Shown: positions 8,425 through 15,368 of the stretch, one piece after another | Layout: each line of letters begins with the position of its first letter | Numbering within the stretch: position 1 is the stretch's first letter | Assembly: GCA_947625015.1 (NCBI GenBank) | Contig: CANQMR010000004.1 | Coordinates: 62,001 to 126,000, forward strand | Direction: 5' to 3' | DNA: 64,000 nt | Origin: an uncultured Lachnospiraceae bacterium | GTDB lineage: Bacteria > Bacillota > Clostridia > Lachnospirales > Lachnospiraceae | The notes under the pieces: model-generated | Seen by the model: only the letters and a program-made list of their open reading frames with translations | Databases searched by the model: none | Told to the model about the DNA's origin: nothing | Translations under genes and position numbers: made by a program

Positions 8425-9039
8425 ATGAGCAAAAAGGAGAATAGGCATGAACTGGCAATTCCGAGAACCGGATTTGTGATTAAGGGAGAATTATCGGTAA
8501 AAGGGGAATTGGCCGTAAAGGGAGAATTAGCGGCCATTAACGAGTTAGCGACGAGGGGAGAATTGTCCGTTAAGGGAGAGCTGGATAAAAATGCAGACAG
8601 TGAGAGGATTATCATTGTAGAGAGCATAGAGGCGGCAGTGGAGTATTTAAAGGATACAAAGGGCAATGTCTTAACGGCTACCGGCGCTTCCGGGATTTAT
8701 GAATACACGAAGCTTGAGGACTATAAGAACCGCATTTACTGCCGGGTGCCGGCAGACAGCGAGGTCATCCGCTCCTGTGAGAAAATGGAGATTACTGGCC
8801 GTCATATAATCGGCATGAAAAGTCCTTTTTCAAAATTGATGAACTATGCCACCTTAAAGGAGTATGATATTCGGTACTTTGTCACAAAGGATTCCGGTAT
8901 ATCCAGCGGGTTTATTGAGAAGATGGAGGCGGCTTTGGAGCTTGGGGTAACTTTAATTGTGGTGGCGGTCGGCTACCATGAGGACGGTGAAAACGAGGAG
9001 ACGGTGAAACGGATAAAAGGCAGCGCGCCGAGGGCGTAG
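8425..9039 (+). CDS. Stand-alone CbiJ/CobK-derived domain protein with N-terminal hexapeptide repeat
   Basis: This 204-residue protein starts at the ATG placed 4 nt after GGAGGTGG. Residues 19-54 are six exact-length hexapeptide units of the form (V/I)KGEL(S/A). From about residue 62 to 190 the sequence matches the C-terminal half of precorrin-6A / cobalt-precorrin-6A reductase: VLTATGASGIYEY, RIYCRVPADSEVI, HIIGMKSPFS, DIRYFVTKDSGISSGFIEKMEAA, TLIVVAVG. The enzyme's N-terminal half is missing, and no cobalamin genes lie nearby, so the reductase reaction is not assumed. It is followed by the TPR-DUF4037 and DUF4125 genes in the same direction. The function is unknown; a nucleotide- or tetrapyrrole-binding accessory role is only a guess. 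Confidence 0.75.
   Translation: MSKKENRHELAIPRTGFVIKGELSVKGELAVKGELAAINELATRGELSVKGELDKNADSERIIIVESIEAAVEYLKDTKGNVLTATGASGIYEYTKLEDYKNRIYCRVPADSEVIRSCEKMEITGRHIIGMKSPFSKLMNYATLKEYDIRYFVTKDSGISSGFIEKMEAALELGVTLIVVAVGYHEDGENEETVKRIKGSAPRA
8479..8586 (+). repeat. Six in-frame 18-bp tandem units coding for (V/I)KGEL(S/A)
   Basis: Six consecutive 18-nt units lie inside the CbiJ-like gene. They encode IKGELS, VKGELA, VKGELA, AINELA, TRGELS and VKGELD, starting from the ATT at 8479. Unit length is kept exactly while codons vary (GGA/GGG, TTA/TTG/CTG), which suggests the peptide periodicity is maintained rather than being a fresh DNA slippage product. The 6-residue period recalls left-handed beta-helix hexapeptides, but the spacing of small residues does not fit that rule cleanly. 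Confidence 0.85.
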
Positions 9040-9152
9040 CGGCATCGAACAAAGTATAAGAGACAGTCATCAGATAAAGGATGGGAAGCGTTCGGCAGAG
9101 GACTGCCGGGGAAGGAAACGAGTATCAGTTTAACAGACGGAGGGAAAGAGGA

Positions 9153-10949
9153 GTGGATATTGAAAATGTAATTGCAGGGTTAGACCGGCTTTTTGATACG
9201 AATCAGGGTGAAAAGGTGGAAGATTATTTATCCGGATATTTAGAGCAGGCGTTAAAGGAAGGCGATGCGGGCAGCGCCATAACCCTGATTAATGAATTGA
9301 TTGGGTTTTACAGGGATACCTCCCAGTATGGCAAGGCTATGGCCTATTGTGAGAAGTTGCCCTCCTTTATGGAGCGGGCAGGTCTTTCCGGAACGGTGCA
9401 TTACGGAACAAGCTGCTTAAATATCGCCAATGCTTACCGGGCGGCCGGAAGGCTTGAGGATTCCATGAAATATTATCATATTGTGTTTGATATTTATGAA
9501 CAGGTGTTAGAGCCGGGGGATTTCCGCTATGCCAGCTTGCATAATAATCTGTCCCTGCTCTATCAGGAAATGGGCGAGTTTGATAAGGCGTGCGGGGAAT
9601 TAGAGCAGGCCCTTTCCATTGTCTTGCATTATCCGGAGGCAGTCATCGAGCAGGGAGTGACTTATACGAATCTGGCGGCTTCCTATAACCGGGCAGGAGA
9701 GAAAGAGAAGGCAAAGGAAATGGTGGGAAAGGGGCTTGCTATATTTGAGGACGGCCGCGAGGAGGATTTTCATTACAGCGCCGCCCTTTCGGTAGCCGGG
9801 GATGTCTGGTTTGCATACGGAGAGTATGAAAAGGCAGCGGACAGGTATGAACAGGCAATGCTCGTATTAAGGCGGCACGTGGGAGTAACCCACGCTTATT
9901 TCCGTATTGTCTCCAATCTGCAAACCTGCTGTGAGGCATTGGGAAAGCCGGAGGCTTTAAAGGGGCTTGTGCTTTGCCGGGCATATTATGAGCAGTTTGG
10001 AAAAAAGGTGTTTGAAGAATTGCAAGAAGAACTTAAAGGGGAAGAAGCGGGAAATGACGCGGCCTTTACGATTGCCAAGGTAGGCGAGGGCTCCGACTGC
10101 TTCGGGCTGGACGACATTTTATCGAAGGACCATGATTTTGGACCGGGCTTTGCCCTTTTTGTCACCAGGCGGCAGTACGGACAGTACGGTGAACGGTTAC
10201 AGAAGGCTTATGACGGCCTGCCCCCGGCATTCCGGGGCTTTGACAGGCCGGTGGAGCGGACGGATATGCCCCGGAACGGGGTAATCATCATAGAGGATTT
10301 CCTCGGACGGATTTTGAATCTGGAAGAAGAAGAGGTGGCGTATCTGTTAGAAAATGCCGCGCTTACAGAAAACGCATGGTTAAAGGTAAAGGACTGGCAG
10401 TTAAAGACAGTGACCAACGGGGAGATTTTTGCCGGAGCAAACGGCGTCTTTGGCCGCATTTATACGGCGTTAAAAAAGGGGTATCCCCAAAAGCTGTGGC
10501 GGCGGAAGGTGGCACAGTGTCTGGGCGAAATCTGTCAGGACGGACAGTATAATTACAAGCGTCTGATGCAAAGGGGAGATTCTTCGGGAGCGACGGTACT
10601 TCTTCATTCCTTTGAGGAGCATGTGCTGGAATTTCTCTATCTCATCAACCGGGAATATGCCCCCCACAAGAAATGGATGCTAAAAGGGGCGGAGTTGCTT
10701 TCAGAAGGCCAGGACATTTTAGGAAAATTAAAGGAACTGCTATGTAAGTCTCCGGACCCGGCTGTCTATCAGCAGCGCGACTGCATTGAATGGGTGGGGA
10801 CGGTGAACCGGGAAGACCGGGTGCTTGCCGCCATTGAGGAGATTGCAGCCCTAATCAGCGGACTGCTTTTGGAAAAAGGACTTACAAAAAGCAGGGAGAC
10901 CTATCTGGAGGCGCATATCCCGTATCTGCTGGTGGAGACTCTCGATTAA
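9153..10949 (+). CDS. TPR-repeat protein with C-terminal DUF4037 nucleotidyltransferase-like domain
   Basis: I place the start at GTG 9153 (598 residues), 9 nt after a GGAGG site; an ATG at 9081 in the same frame has no ribosome site. Residues ~1-275 are tandem tetratricopeptide helices (for example GTSCLNIANAYRAAGRLEDS, GVTYTNLAASYNRAGEKEKA). From ~310 the sequence matches DUF4037: GEGSDCFGLDDILSKDHDFGPGF, RLQKAYDGLPPAFRGF, then KTVTNGEIF and GQYNYKRLMQRGD...LEFLYLINREYAPHKKWM. DUF4037 is thought to have a nucleotidyltransferase fold; the GS...DD...D pattern fits that, but no substrate is known. It lies between the CbiJ-like and DUF4125 genes and probably works with one or both. Confidence 0.82.
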   Translation: MDIENVIAGLDRLFDTNQGEKVEDYLSGYLEQALKEGDAGSAITLINELIGFYRDTSQYGKAMAYCEKLPSFMERAGLSGTVHYGTSCLNIANAYRAAGRLEDSMKYYHIVFDIYEQVLEPGDFRYASLHNNLSLLYQEMGEFDKACGELEQALSIVLHYPEAVIEQGVTYTNLAASYNRAGEKEKAKEMVGKGLAIFEDGREEDFHYSAALSVAGDVWFAYGEYEKAADRYEQAMLVLRRHVGVTHAYFRIVSNLQTCCEALGKPEALKGLVLCRAYYEQFGKKVFEELQEELKGEEAGNDAAFTIAKVGEGSDCFGLDDILSKDHDFGPGFALFVTRRQYGQYGERLQKAYDGLPPAFRGFDRPVERTDMPRNGVIIIEDFLGRILNLEEEEVAYLLENAALTENAWLKVKDWQLKTVTNGEIFAGANGVFGRIYTALKKGYPQKLWRRKVAQCLGEICQDGQYNYKRLMQRGDSSGATVLLHSFEEHVLEFLYLINREYAPHKKWMLKGAELLSEGQDILGKLKELLCKSPDPAVYQQRDCIEWVGTVNREDRVLAAIEEIAALISGLLLEKGLTKSRETYLEAHIPYLLVETLD

Positions 10950-11034
10950 ACGTATCGTTGGATTTTCCCTGGCGAAAGTTACCGGATCATTTTAGCAGTA
11001 TATACAATAAAGGTATAGAAAGAAGGAAAAGCAT

Positions 11035-11658
11035 ATGGAAAAAGAAGAATTGGTAGAGGCCATTGTAAAGTTAGAGTGGGATGCCTTTGATAAAGTGGAG
11101 AATAGAGGTGGCAGGGCGGAGTGCCAGGATAACTGGAATACGTTTTCCCTTATGCGGAAAAGCCAGTATCTGGCATGGCCAAAGGAACTTCTTGAGAGCT
11201 TTTACGAGGATTTTGTCGAGGCCAACCAGAAGGGCTGGAACCTGATTACGGAAAAATATGGACGCATGATGGAATCCACCGTCCCGGAGGAATACGAGGC
11301 AATCAAAGAACAGCTTCCTCCCTGTCCATCACAGAAACGGGCAATCATCAATCAGATTGCGGAGATTCAGGTACAGTGGATGGAGGATTTTGCAAAGGAT
11401 TATCCCCATATGGCCATGAATGCCCGGAGTATCCGTTCCGCTGAAGATACGCCCAGTAACACCTCCTATGAGACCTACTTAAAGGGCGAACTCATGACCT
11501 ACTCTGACCGCACCTTAAGCCTTTATGGCCGGTGGATTGTCGACTTAAACCAAAAGGACGAAAACCTTGCCCGCATAATCATGACAAACACAGCGCTCCT
11601 TTACGGCTACGCCTCCTTACAGGCCGCCGAAGAAGCCCTTAGCAGCCAACCCCAATAA
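11035..11658 (+). CDS. DUF4125 family protein
   Basis: This 207-residue soluble protein starts after an AGAAGGAA ribosome site. It begins MEKEELVEAIVKLEWDAFDKVENRGGRAECQDNW and continues with WNTFSLMRKSQYLAWP and SYETYLKGELMTYSDRTLSLYGRW, which I recognise as DUF4125, an uncharacterised family frequent in Clostridia. It is acidic and mostly helical, with no signal peptide or membrane segment. It follows the TPR-DUF4037 gene by 85 bp; that pairing suggests a common task, which is inference. The gene ends 23 bp before the giant palindrome, whose long stem may double as its terminator. Confidence 0.8.
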   Translation: MEKEELVEAIVKLEWDAFDKVENRGGRAECQDNWNTFSLMRKSQYLAWPKELLESFYEDFVEANQKGWNLITEKYGRMMESTVPEEYEAIKEQLPPCPSQKRAIINQIAEIQVQWMEDFAKDYPHMAMNARSIRSAEDTPSNTSYETYLKGELMTYSDRTLSLYGRWIVDLNQKDENLARIIMTNTALLYGYASLQAAEEALSSQPQ

Positions 11659-11681
11659 CCCTTCCTTTTCCCATATCCTTA

Positions 11682-12176
11682 TTTCCGTTTCCCGGCGGCG
11701 CCTTTTCTCTTATCCGCCATATGATTAGTAAATTACCGCCCGAGGGTAATCCTTATCCCAATTTTCCCGACACGCGGTTTTTTAGAAATCCACTGCCGGG
11801 CCCGCCTGCATATTGCACGCGCGAAGAAGTGTCTGAGCACCGGGTTTGGGGTGCTGGGCAAACATTTTGCAGCCACGCTTGCGCTCTGTTGAAAACGCAG
11901 CGGTACATAAGCGAAGGCCCTGTTTATTATCTGCTGAATAACAGATTAAGAAAGGGCCTTCGCAAGTACCGACGTTTTCAAAGGGGCTGCAAATGTTTCC
12001 CAGTCACCCAAACCCGGTGCGAGTTCTTCGTAAGCGCGTGCAATCTAATATGCAGGCGGGTTCGGCAGATGGATTTCTTAAAACCGATGGCAGTGCGGGA
12101 AAATGGGAAAGGATTATCCCGGGGCGGTTTTATAAAAAGGGTGGATAAGAGAAAGGGCGCCGCCGGGAAACGGAAA
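11682..12176 (+). repeat. Giant quasi-palindromic element, copy 1
   Basis: This ~495-nt region folds on itself almost end to end. The basal stem pairs 11682-11702 with 12156-12176 (21 bp, perfect) and continues 11703-11718 with 12140-12155 (only G-U exceptions). Inner arms pair across the middle: GAAAACGCAGCGGTAC with GTACCGACGTTTTC, and the apical stem GCGAAGGCCCT (11911-11921) with AGGGCCTTCGC (11953-11963) around a 31-nt loop. A second copy, in inverse orientation, is at 54571-55051. The core (about 11731-12130) is closely similar in both: 11850-11924 differs at only two positions from its counterpart. An open frame of 153 codons across it is a by-product of the palindrome. No transposase is present; it could be a MITE-like element or a structured RNA. 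Confidence 0.9.
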
Positions 12177-12190
12177 AAGTAATTTTTGTG

Positions 12191-12219
12191 TTGAAAAAGA
12201 ATGGATTATACAGTATAAT
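12191..12219 (+). promoter_or_regulatory. Sigma-A-type promoter of efp
   Basis: TTGAAA (12191-12196), a 17-bp spacer, and a perfect TATAAT (12214-12219) lie about 80 bp upstream of the efp start and directly beyond the giant palindrome. Confidence 0.8.
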
Positions 12220-12302
12220 GCTGATATGTGAGTGCTTATGGCGTGGAAGATTGTGGTTATAAGTGCAGAGGATATGTGACTTATGGTAAGGAGGATTTTG
12301 TA

Positions 12303-12866
12303 ATGGCAACAATTTCAGCAGGTGATTTTAGAAATGGCGTAACCATTGAATTTGAAGGGAATATTTATCAGATTGTAGAATTTCAGCATGTTAAGCCGGG
12401 TAAAGGCGCAGCCTTTGTCCGTACCAAGTTAAAGAATATTGTGAACGGCGGCGTGGTGGAGAAGACGTTCCGTCCTACAGAGAAATGTGAGACGGCTCAC
12501 ATTGACCGGAAGAATATGCAGTATCTTTATCAGGATGGAGATTTGTACTACTTTATGGACAATGATACCTATGACCAGATTGCTTTAGGTAAGGATGTGG
12601 TTGGCGATTCCCTTAAATTTGTTAAGGAGAATGAGAATGTGAAAGTGGTTTCCCATGCGGGCAACGTATTTGCCATTGAGCCGGAGATTACCGTTGTCTT
12701 AGAGGTAACGGAGTGCGAACCGGGCGTTAAGGGCAATACGGCAACCGGAGCAACCAAGCCATGTACTGTGGAGACCGGAGCAACCCTTAATGTGCCGCTG
12801 TTTGTCAATCAGGGAGATAAGATTTCCATTGATACAAGGACTGGGGAGTATCTTTCAAGAGCATAA
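12303..12866 (+). CDS. efp: Translation elongation factor P
   Basis: This 187-residue EF-P relieves ribosome stalling at polyproline stretches. The ATG at 12303 follows AAGGAGG; an in-frame extension to 12228 lacks a ribosome site. Three OB-type domains of normal length are present. The loop [15 protein letters not shown] carries Lys34, the position modified in many bacteria; no epmA/epmB or deoxyhypusine-type modification gene is in the window, so its modification state is open. The C-terminal signature [20 protein letters not shown] is intact. It precedes spoIIIAA, as in other sporulating Firmicutes. Confidence 0.97.
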   Translation: MATISAGDFRNGVTIEFEGNIYQIVEFQHVKPGKGAAFVRTKLKNIVNGGVVEKTFRPTEKCETAHIDRKNMQYLYQDGDLYYFMDNDTYDQIALGKDVVGDSLKFVKENENVKVVSHAGNVFAIEPEITVVLEVTECEPGVKGNTATGATKPCTVETGATLNVPLFVNQGDKISIDTRTGEYLSRA

Positions 12867-12953
12867 TATGTAACCAGGGAAATGTGAAAGTATTTGCAGT
12901 TACCAGGATAAGACTACAACTATTTTTACATTCCAACAAAAGAGATATGGTAA

Positions 12954-12984
12954 AACGGCGTGGTGCAAACCACGCTGTTTTTTT
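12954..12984 (+). terminator. Rho-independent terminator after efp
   Basis: An 11-bp stem (AACGGCGTGGT with ACCACGCTGTT, one G-T wobble) with a short loop is followed by a run of seven T. It separates efp from the spoIIIA operon. Confidence 0.9.
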
Positions 12985-13040
12985 GTATATTTTTTTAAAA
13001 TGATATGGAAGAATATGGCATATTCAGAAATAGATGGAGT

Positions 13041-13067
13041 AATATTTTTAACCGGTGGACATATACT
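13041..13067 (+). promoter_or_regulatory. Probable sigma-E promoter of the spoIIIA operon
   Basis: AATATT (13041-13046) and CATATACT (13060-13067), separated by 13 bp, resemble the sigma-E -35 (ATATT) and -10 (CATACANT-like) elements. It lies 75 bp upstream of the chosen spoIIIAA start and just after the efp terminator. In Bacillus the spoIIIA operon is transcribed by sigma-E in the mother cell, which supports the reading; this is inference from pattern and context. Confidence 0.6.
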
Positions 13068-13141
13068 AAAGGTAGGGAGAAACTGTTTGTCCCAAAATGG
13101 AACGGACAGAAAATTATACTTTTAAAGAAAGGCCGGGTAAC

Positions 13142-14119
13142 ATGATTGAAAAGAAAAAAGAAATTTTGAAGATAGTATCTGCGAAGATAAGAAAAATATT
13201 AGAAGCATCCCAACTGGATTTTGAAGAGTTGCAGGAACTGCGGCTGCGGATGAACGAACCCTTTATTGTTCTCTATGAAGGAAAAGAGTATTTTGTGGCG
13301 GAAAATGGCAGCCTGATTAAGGAGGCGGAGGATGCATATGAAATCCAGTCGGGGGATATCAGGGAAACCATAGAATATATCAGCAGTTTTTCTCTTTACG
13401 CCTATGAGGATGAAATCAGACAGGGATTTATTACGGTACAGGGCGGGCATCGTATCGGGCTGGCAGGAAAGGTGATTTTAGAACAAGGAAAGGTAAAAAG
13501 CGTGAAACATATCTCTTTTATTAATATCAGAATGTCGCATGAGAAGAAAGGCTGCGGTACCGAGATTATGCCGTATATATATGAGGGAAACCAAATCTGT
13601 CATACACTGATTATCTCTCCGCCGGGCTGTGGCAAGACCACTCTGCTACGGGATTTAGTGAGAATGATTTCCGATGGCTTTCACAATCATCCCGGCGTCA
13701 GCGTGGGCGTGGTGGACGAAAGGTCGGAGATTGGCGCCTGTTACAGAGGGGTTCCGCAAAATGACGTGGGAATCCGGACGGATATTTTAGACTGCTGTCC
13801 TAAAGCGGAAGGGATGCTTATGCTCATACGGAGCATGTCACCGGCAGTCATTGCGGTGGATGAGATTGGAAAGCGGGAGGACATTGACGCCCTTGCCTAT
13901 GTGATGAACTGCGGCTGCCAGATGTTAGCCACTGTCCATGGCGCATCCGTTGATGATGTAAAAAATAAACCGGTACTGCGGAAATTAGTGGAGGAAAAAC
14001 TTTTTAAACGCTTTATCGTATTGTCCGGCAGGCAGGTTCCGGGAACCATAGAAAGTATATTTGACGAGCGGGGAAGCGTTCTTTATGATGGGAAAATTGC
14101 TTTGGCGGGAGGCGCTTAA
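13142..14119 (+). CDS. spoIIIAA: Stage III sporulation protein AA (secretion-type ATPase)
   Basis: SpoIIIAA is the mother-cell ATPase of the channel between mother cell and forespore. I prefer the ATG at 13142 (325 residues), 9 nt after AAAGG; an in-frame ATG at 13097 lacks a ribosome site. The Walker A motif is ISPPGCGKTTLLRDL and Walker B is AVIAVDEIGKREDIDAL, in the layout of the type II/IV secretion ATPase superfamily. The N-terminal part has the family's SGDIRETIEYISSFSLYAYEDEIRQGF region. It is first of the eight-gene spoIIIA operon. Confidence 0.95.
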   Translation: MIEKKKEILKIVSAKIRKILEASQLDFEELQELRLRMNEPFIVLYEGKEYFVAENGSLIKEAEDAYEIQSGDIRETIEYISSFSLYAYEDEIRQGFITVQGGHRIGLAGKVILEQGKVKSVKHISFINIRMSHEKKGCGTEIMPYIYEGNQICHTLIISPPGCGKTTLLRDLVRMISDGFHNHPGVSVGVVDERSEIGACYRGVPQNDVGIRTDILDCCPKAEGMLMLIRSMSPAVIAVDEIGKREDIDALAYVMNCGCQMLATVHGASVDDVKNKPVLRKLVEEKLFKRFIVLSGRQVPGTIESIFDERGSVLYDGKIALAGGA

Positions 14120-14162
14120 AAAACGGATAGCGGGCGGTTTGGTAACAGAGAGGAGGGAAAGC

Positions 14163-14690
14163 ATGGTTTTTATCTGTAAGCTGGCAGGGATAGTTTTTGT
14201 CATGGGTGCGGCCGGATACCTCTCCCTGTCGATGGGGCAGAACCTTGACCGGCGGAAATGCGAACTGAGGGGGCTTTACAGCATTTTTATTCAGTTAAAA
14301 AGCCAGATACAGTATATGGGCGATACCTTACCGGAATGTTTCGAGACCCTGTCAAAGGGTGCAAAGGGGATTCTGGCAGACTGGCTTGTAGGGCTGGCGG
14401 AGCGCCTTAACTTAAAACAGGATATGGTTTTTTCGGAAATCTGGAGTGAAGAACTTAACCGTTTGTATCAGATTTCTGCATTGGTTAAAGAGGATGTGGA
14501 ACCTTTAAGGGAACTTGGGGACAAGCTGGGCAGCGCAGATGTGGACGCCCAGATAAAAGCCATTGACTATGCGTTGCTTCACATGGAAAAAAATCGTCAG
14601 ACCCTGGAAGAAACTATGGAACAGAAAAAAAAGGTAATTGTTACATTAAGTTTATTTGGAGGATTCATGACCCTGCTGATATTATTTTAA
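14163..14690 (+). CDS. spoIIIAB: Stage III sporulation protein AB
   Basis: This 175-residue SpoIIIAB has an N-terminal membrane helix (FICKLAGIVFVMGAAGYLSLSM) followed by MGQNLDRRKCELRGLYSIFIQLKSQIQYMGDTLPECF, which is typical of the family. A second hydrophobic segment closes the protein (VIVTLSLFGGFMTLLILF). The family resembles GspF-type platform proteins of secretion machines. The ATG at 14163 follows GGAGGG; a longer in-frame opening from 14061 would overlap spoIIIAA by 59 nt and is rejected. Second gene of the operon. Confidence 0.93.
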   Translation: MVFICKLAGIVFVMGAAGYLSLSMGQNLDRRKCELRGLYSIFIQLKSQIQYMGDTLPECFETLSKGAKGILADWLVGLAERLNLKQDMVFSEIWSEELNRLYQISALVKEDVEPLRELGDKLGSADVDAQIKAIDYALLHMEKNRQTLEETMEQKKKVIVTLSLFGGFMTLLILF

Positions 14691-14721
14691 TTAGAAAGCA
14701 GGAGTACATAAGGGGTTTGCT

Positions 14722-14916
14722 ATGTCTAATGAAATAATTATAAAAATTGCGGCTTTGGGAATTGTTATTTCCCTGCTTAATCAGGTGTTAAAACATGCCG
14801 GGCGGGACGACCAGGCATTTTTTGTCACCATGGCGGGAATCATTATTGTACTTACCTGGCTGCTGCCATATTTTATCGATCTTTTTTCTGCTATGGAGGG
14901 GTTGTTTGGTATATAG
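14722..14916 (+). CDS. spoIIIAC: Stage III sporulation protein AC
   Basis: This 64-residue membrane protein has two hydrophobic helices and the family pattern IIIKIAALGIVISLLNQVLKHAGRDDQAFFVTMAGIIIVL. It is part of the SpoIIIA-SpoIIQ channel needed to keep forespore gene expression going after engulfment. It lies between AB and AD with short gaps; length equals the usual ~65-68. Confidence 0.94.
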   Translation: MSNEIIIKIAALGIVISLLNQVLKHAGRDDQAFFVTMAGIIIVLTWLLPYFIDLFSAMEGLFGI

Positions 14917-14926
14917 GGGGGACTTT

Positions 14927-15310
14927 ATGGGCTTTTTTAAGATTCTGTGCGGAGTGATGATCGGCGTGCTGATTACGATTAAATTAAAGAGCTTGAACAG
15001 TCCGTTGTGGGTGTACTTATCTTTGACGCTTAGTCTGTATGTCGTATTTTATATTACAGACCGCTTGACTTTTGTTTTTGATTTTCTCAATCATGTGATG
15101 GAACAAATTGGTCTGGAATCCGGTTACTTTGAAATATTAATCAAAATTATCGGCATTTCTTATCTCTGTGAATTTGCTTCTAATATCTGTCGGGAGTCCG
15201 GATTTTCCGCGGTGGCCGGGCAGATTGAAATAGGGGGAAAGCTGACTATGATGGTGATGAGTATGCCTATACTGATGGCTATTGTGGAGACCATAACGTC
15301 CGTATTGTAG
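14927..15310 (+). CDS. spoIIIAD: Stage III sporulation protein AD
   Basis: This 127-residue protein has three to four membrane helices and the family segment SGYFEILIKIIGISYLCEFASNICRESGFSAVAGQIEIGGKL. I choose ATG 14927, 8 nt after GGGGGG and 10 nt after the spoIIIAC stop. A longer frame opening at 14795 would overlap AC by 120 nt and has no support. Component of the mother-cell side of the feeding channel. Confidence 0.93.
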   Translation: MGFFKILCGVMIGVLITIKLKSLNSPLWVYLSLTLSLYVVFYITDRLTFVFDFLNHVMEQIGLESGYFEILIKIIGISYLCEFASNICRESGFSAVAGQIEIGGKLTMMVMSMPILMAIVETITSVL

Positions 15311-15368
15311 AGCATCGGCCGGTTGGTCGGAAAATGTTTCAGAACAGGGAGAGAGCGGGGAAGGAAGC

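Noticed and set aside
8479-8586. CRISPR array or other short regularly spaced repeat
   Set aside because: The units are contiguous 18-mers without spacers and are in frame in a coding region.
8010-8666. 218-codon minus-strand frame antisense to asd and the CbiJ-like gene
   Set aside because: The repetitive NSP-rich peptide is the complement of the 18-bp KGEL repeats and spans a terminator; the sense genes have ribosome sites and family matches.
9081-9152. ATG at 9081 as start of the TPR-DUF4037 gene
   Set aside because: No ribosome site there, while GTG 9153 has GGAGG at correct spacing; the extra residues are basic and unlike the rest.
11721-12182. 153-codon open frame across the first giant palindrome
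   Set aside because: It has no ribosome site, lies wholly in the inverted-repeat arms, and its 'homologue' at 54527-54805 (minus strand) is just the other copy of the palindrome.
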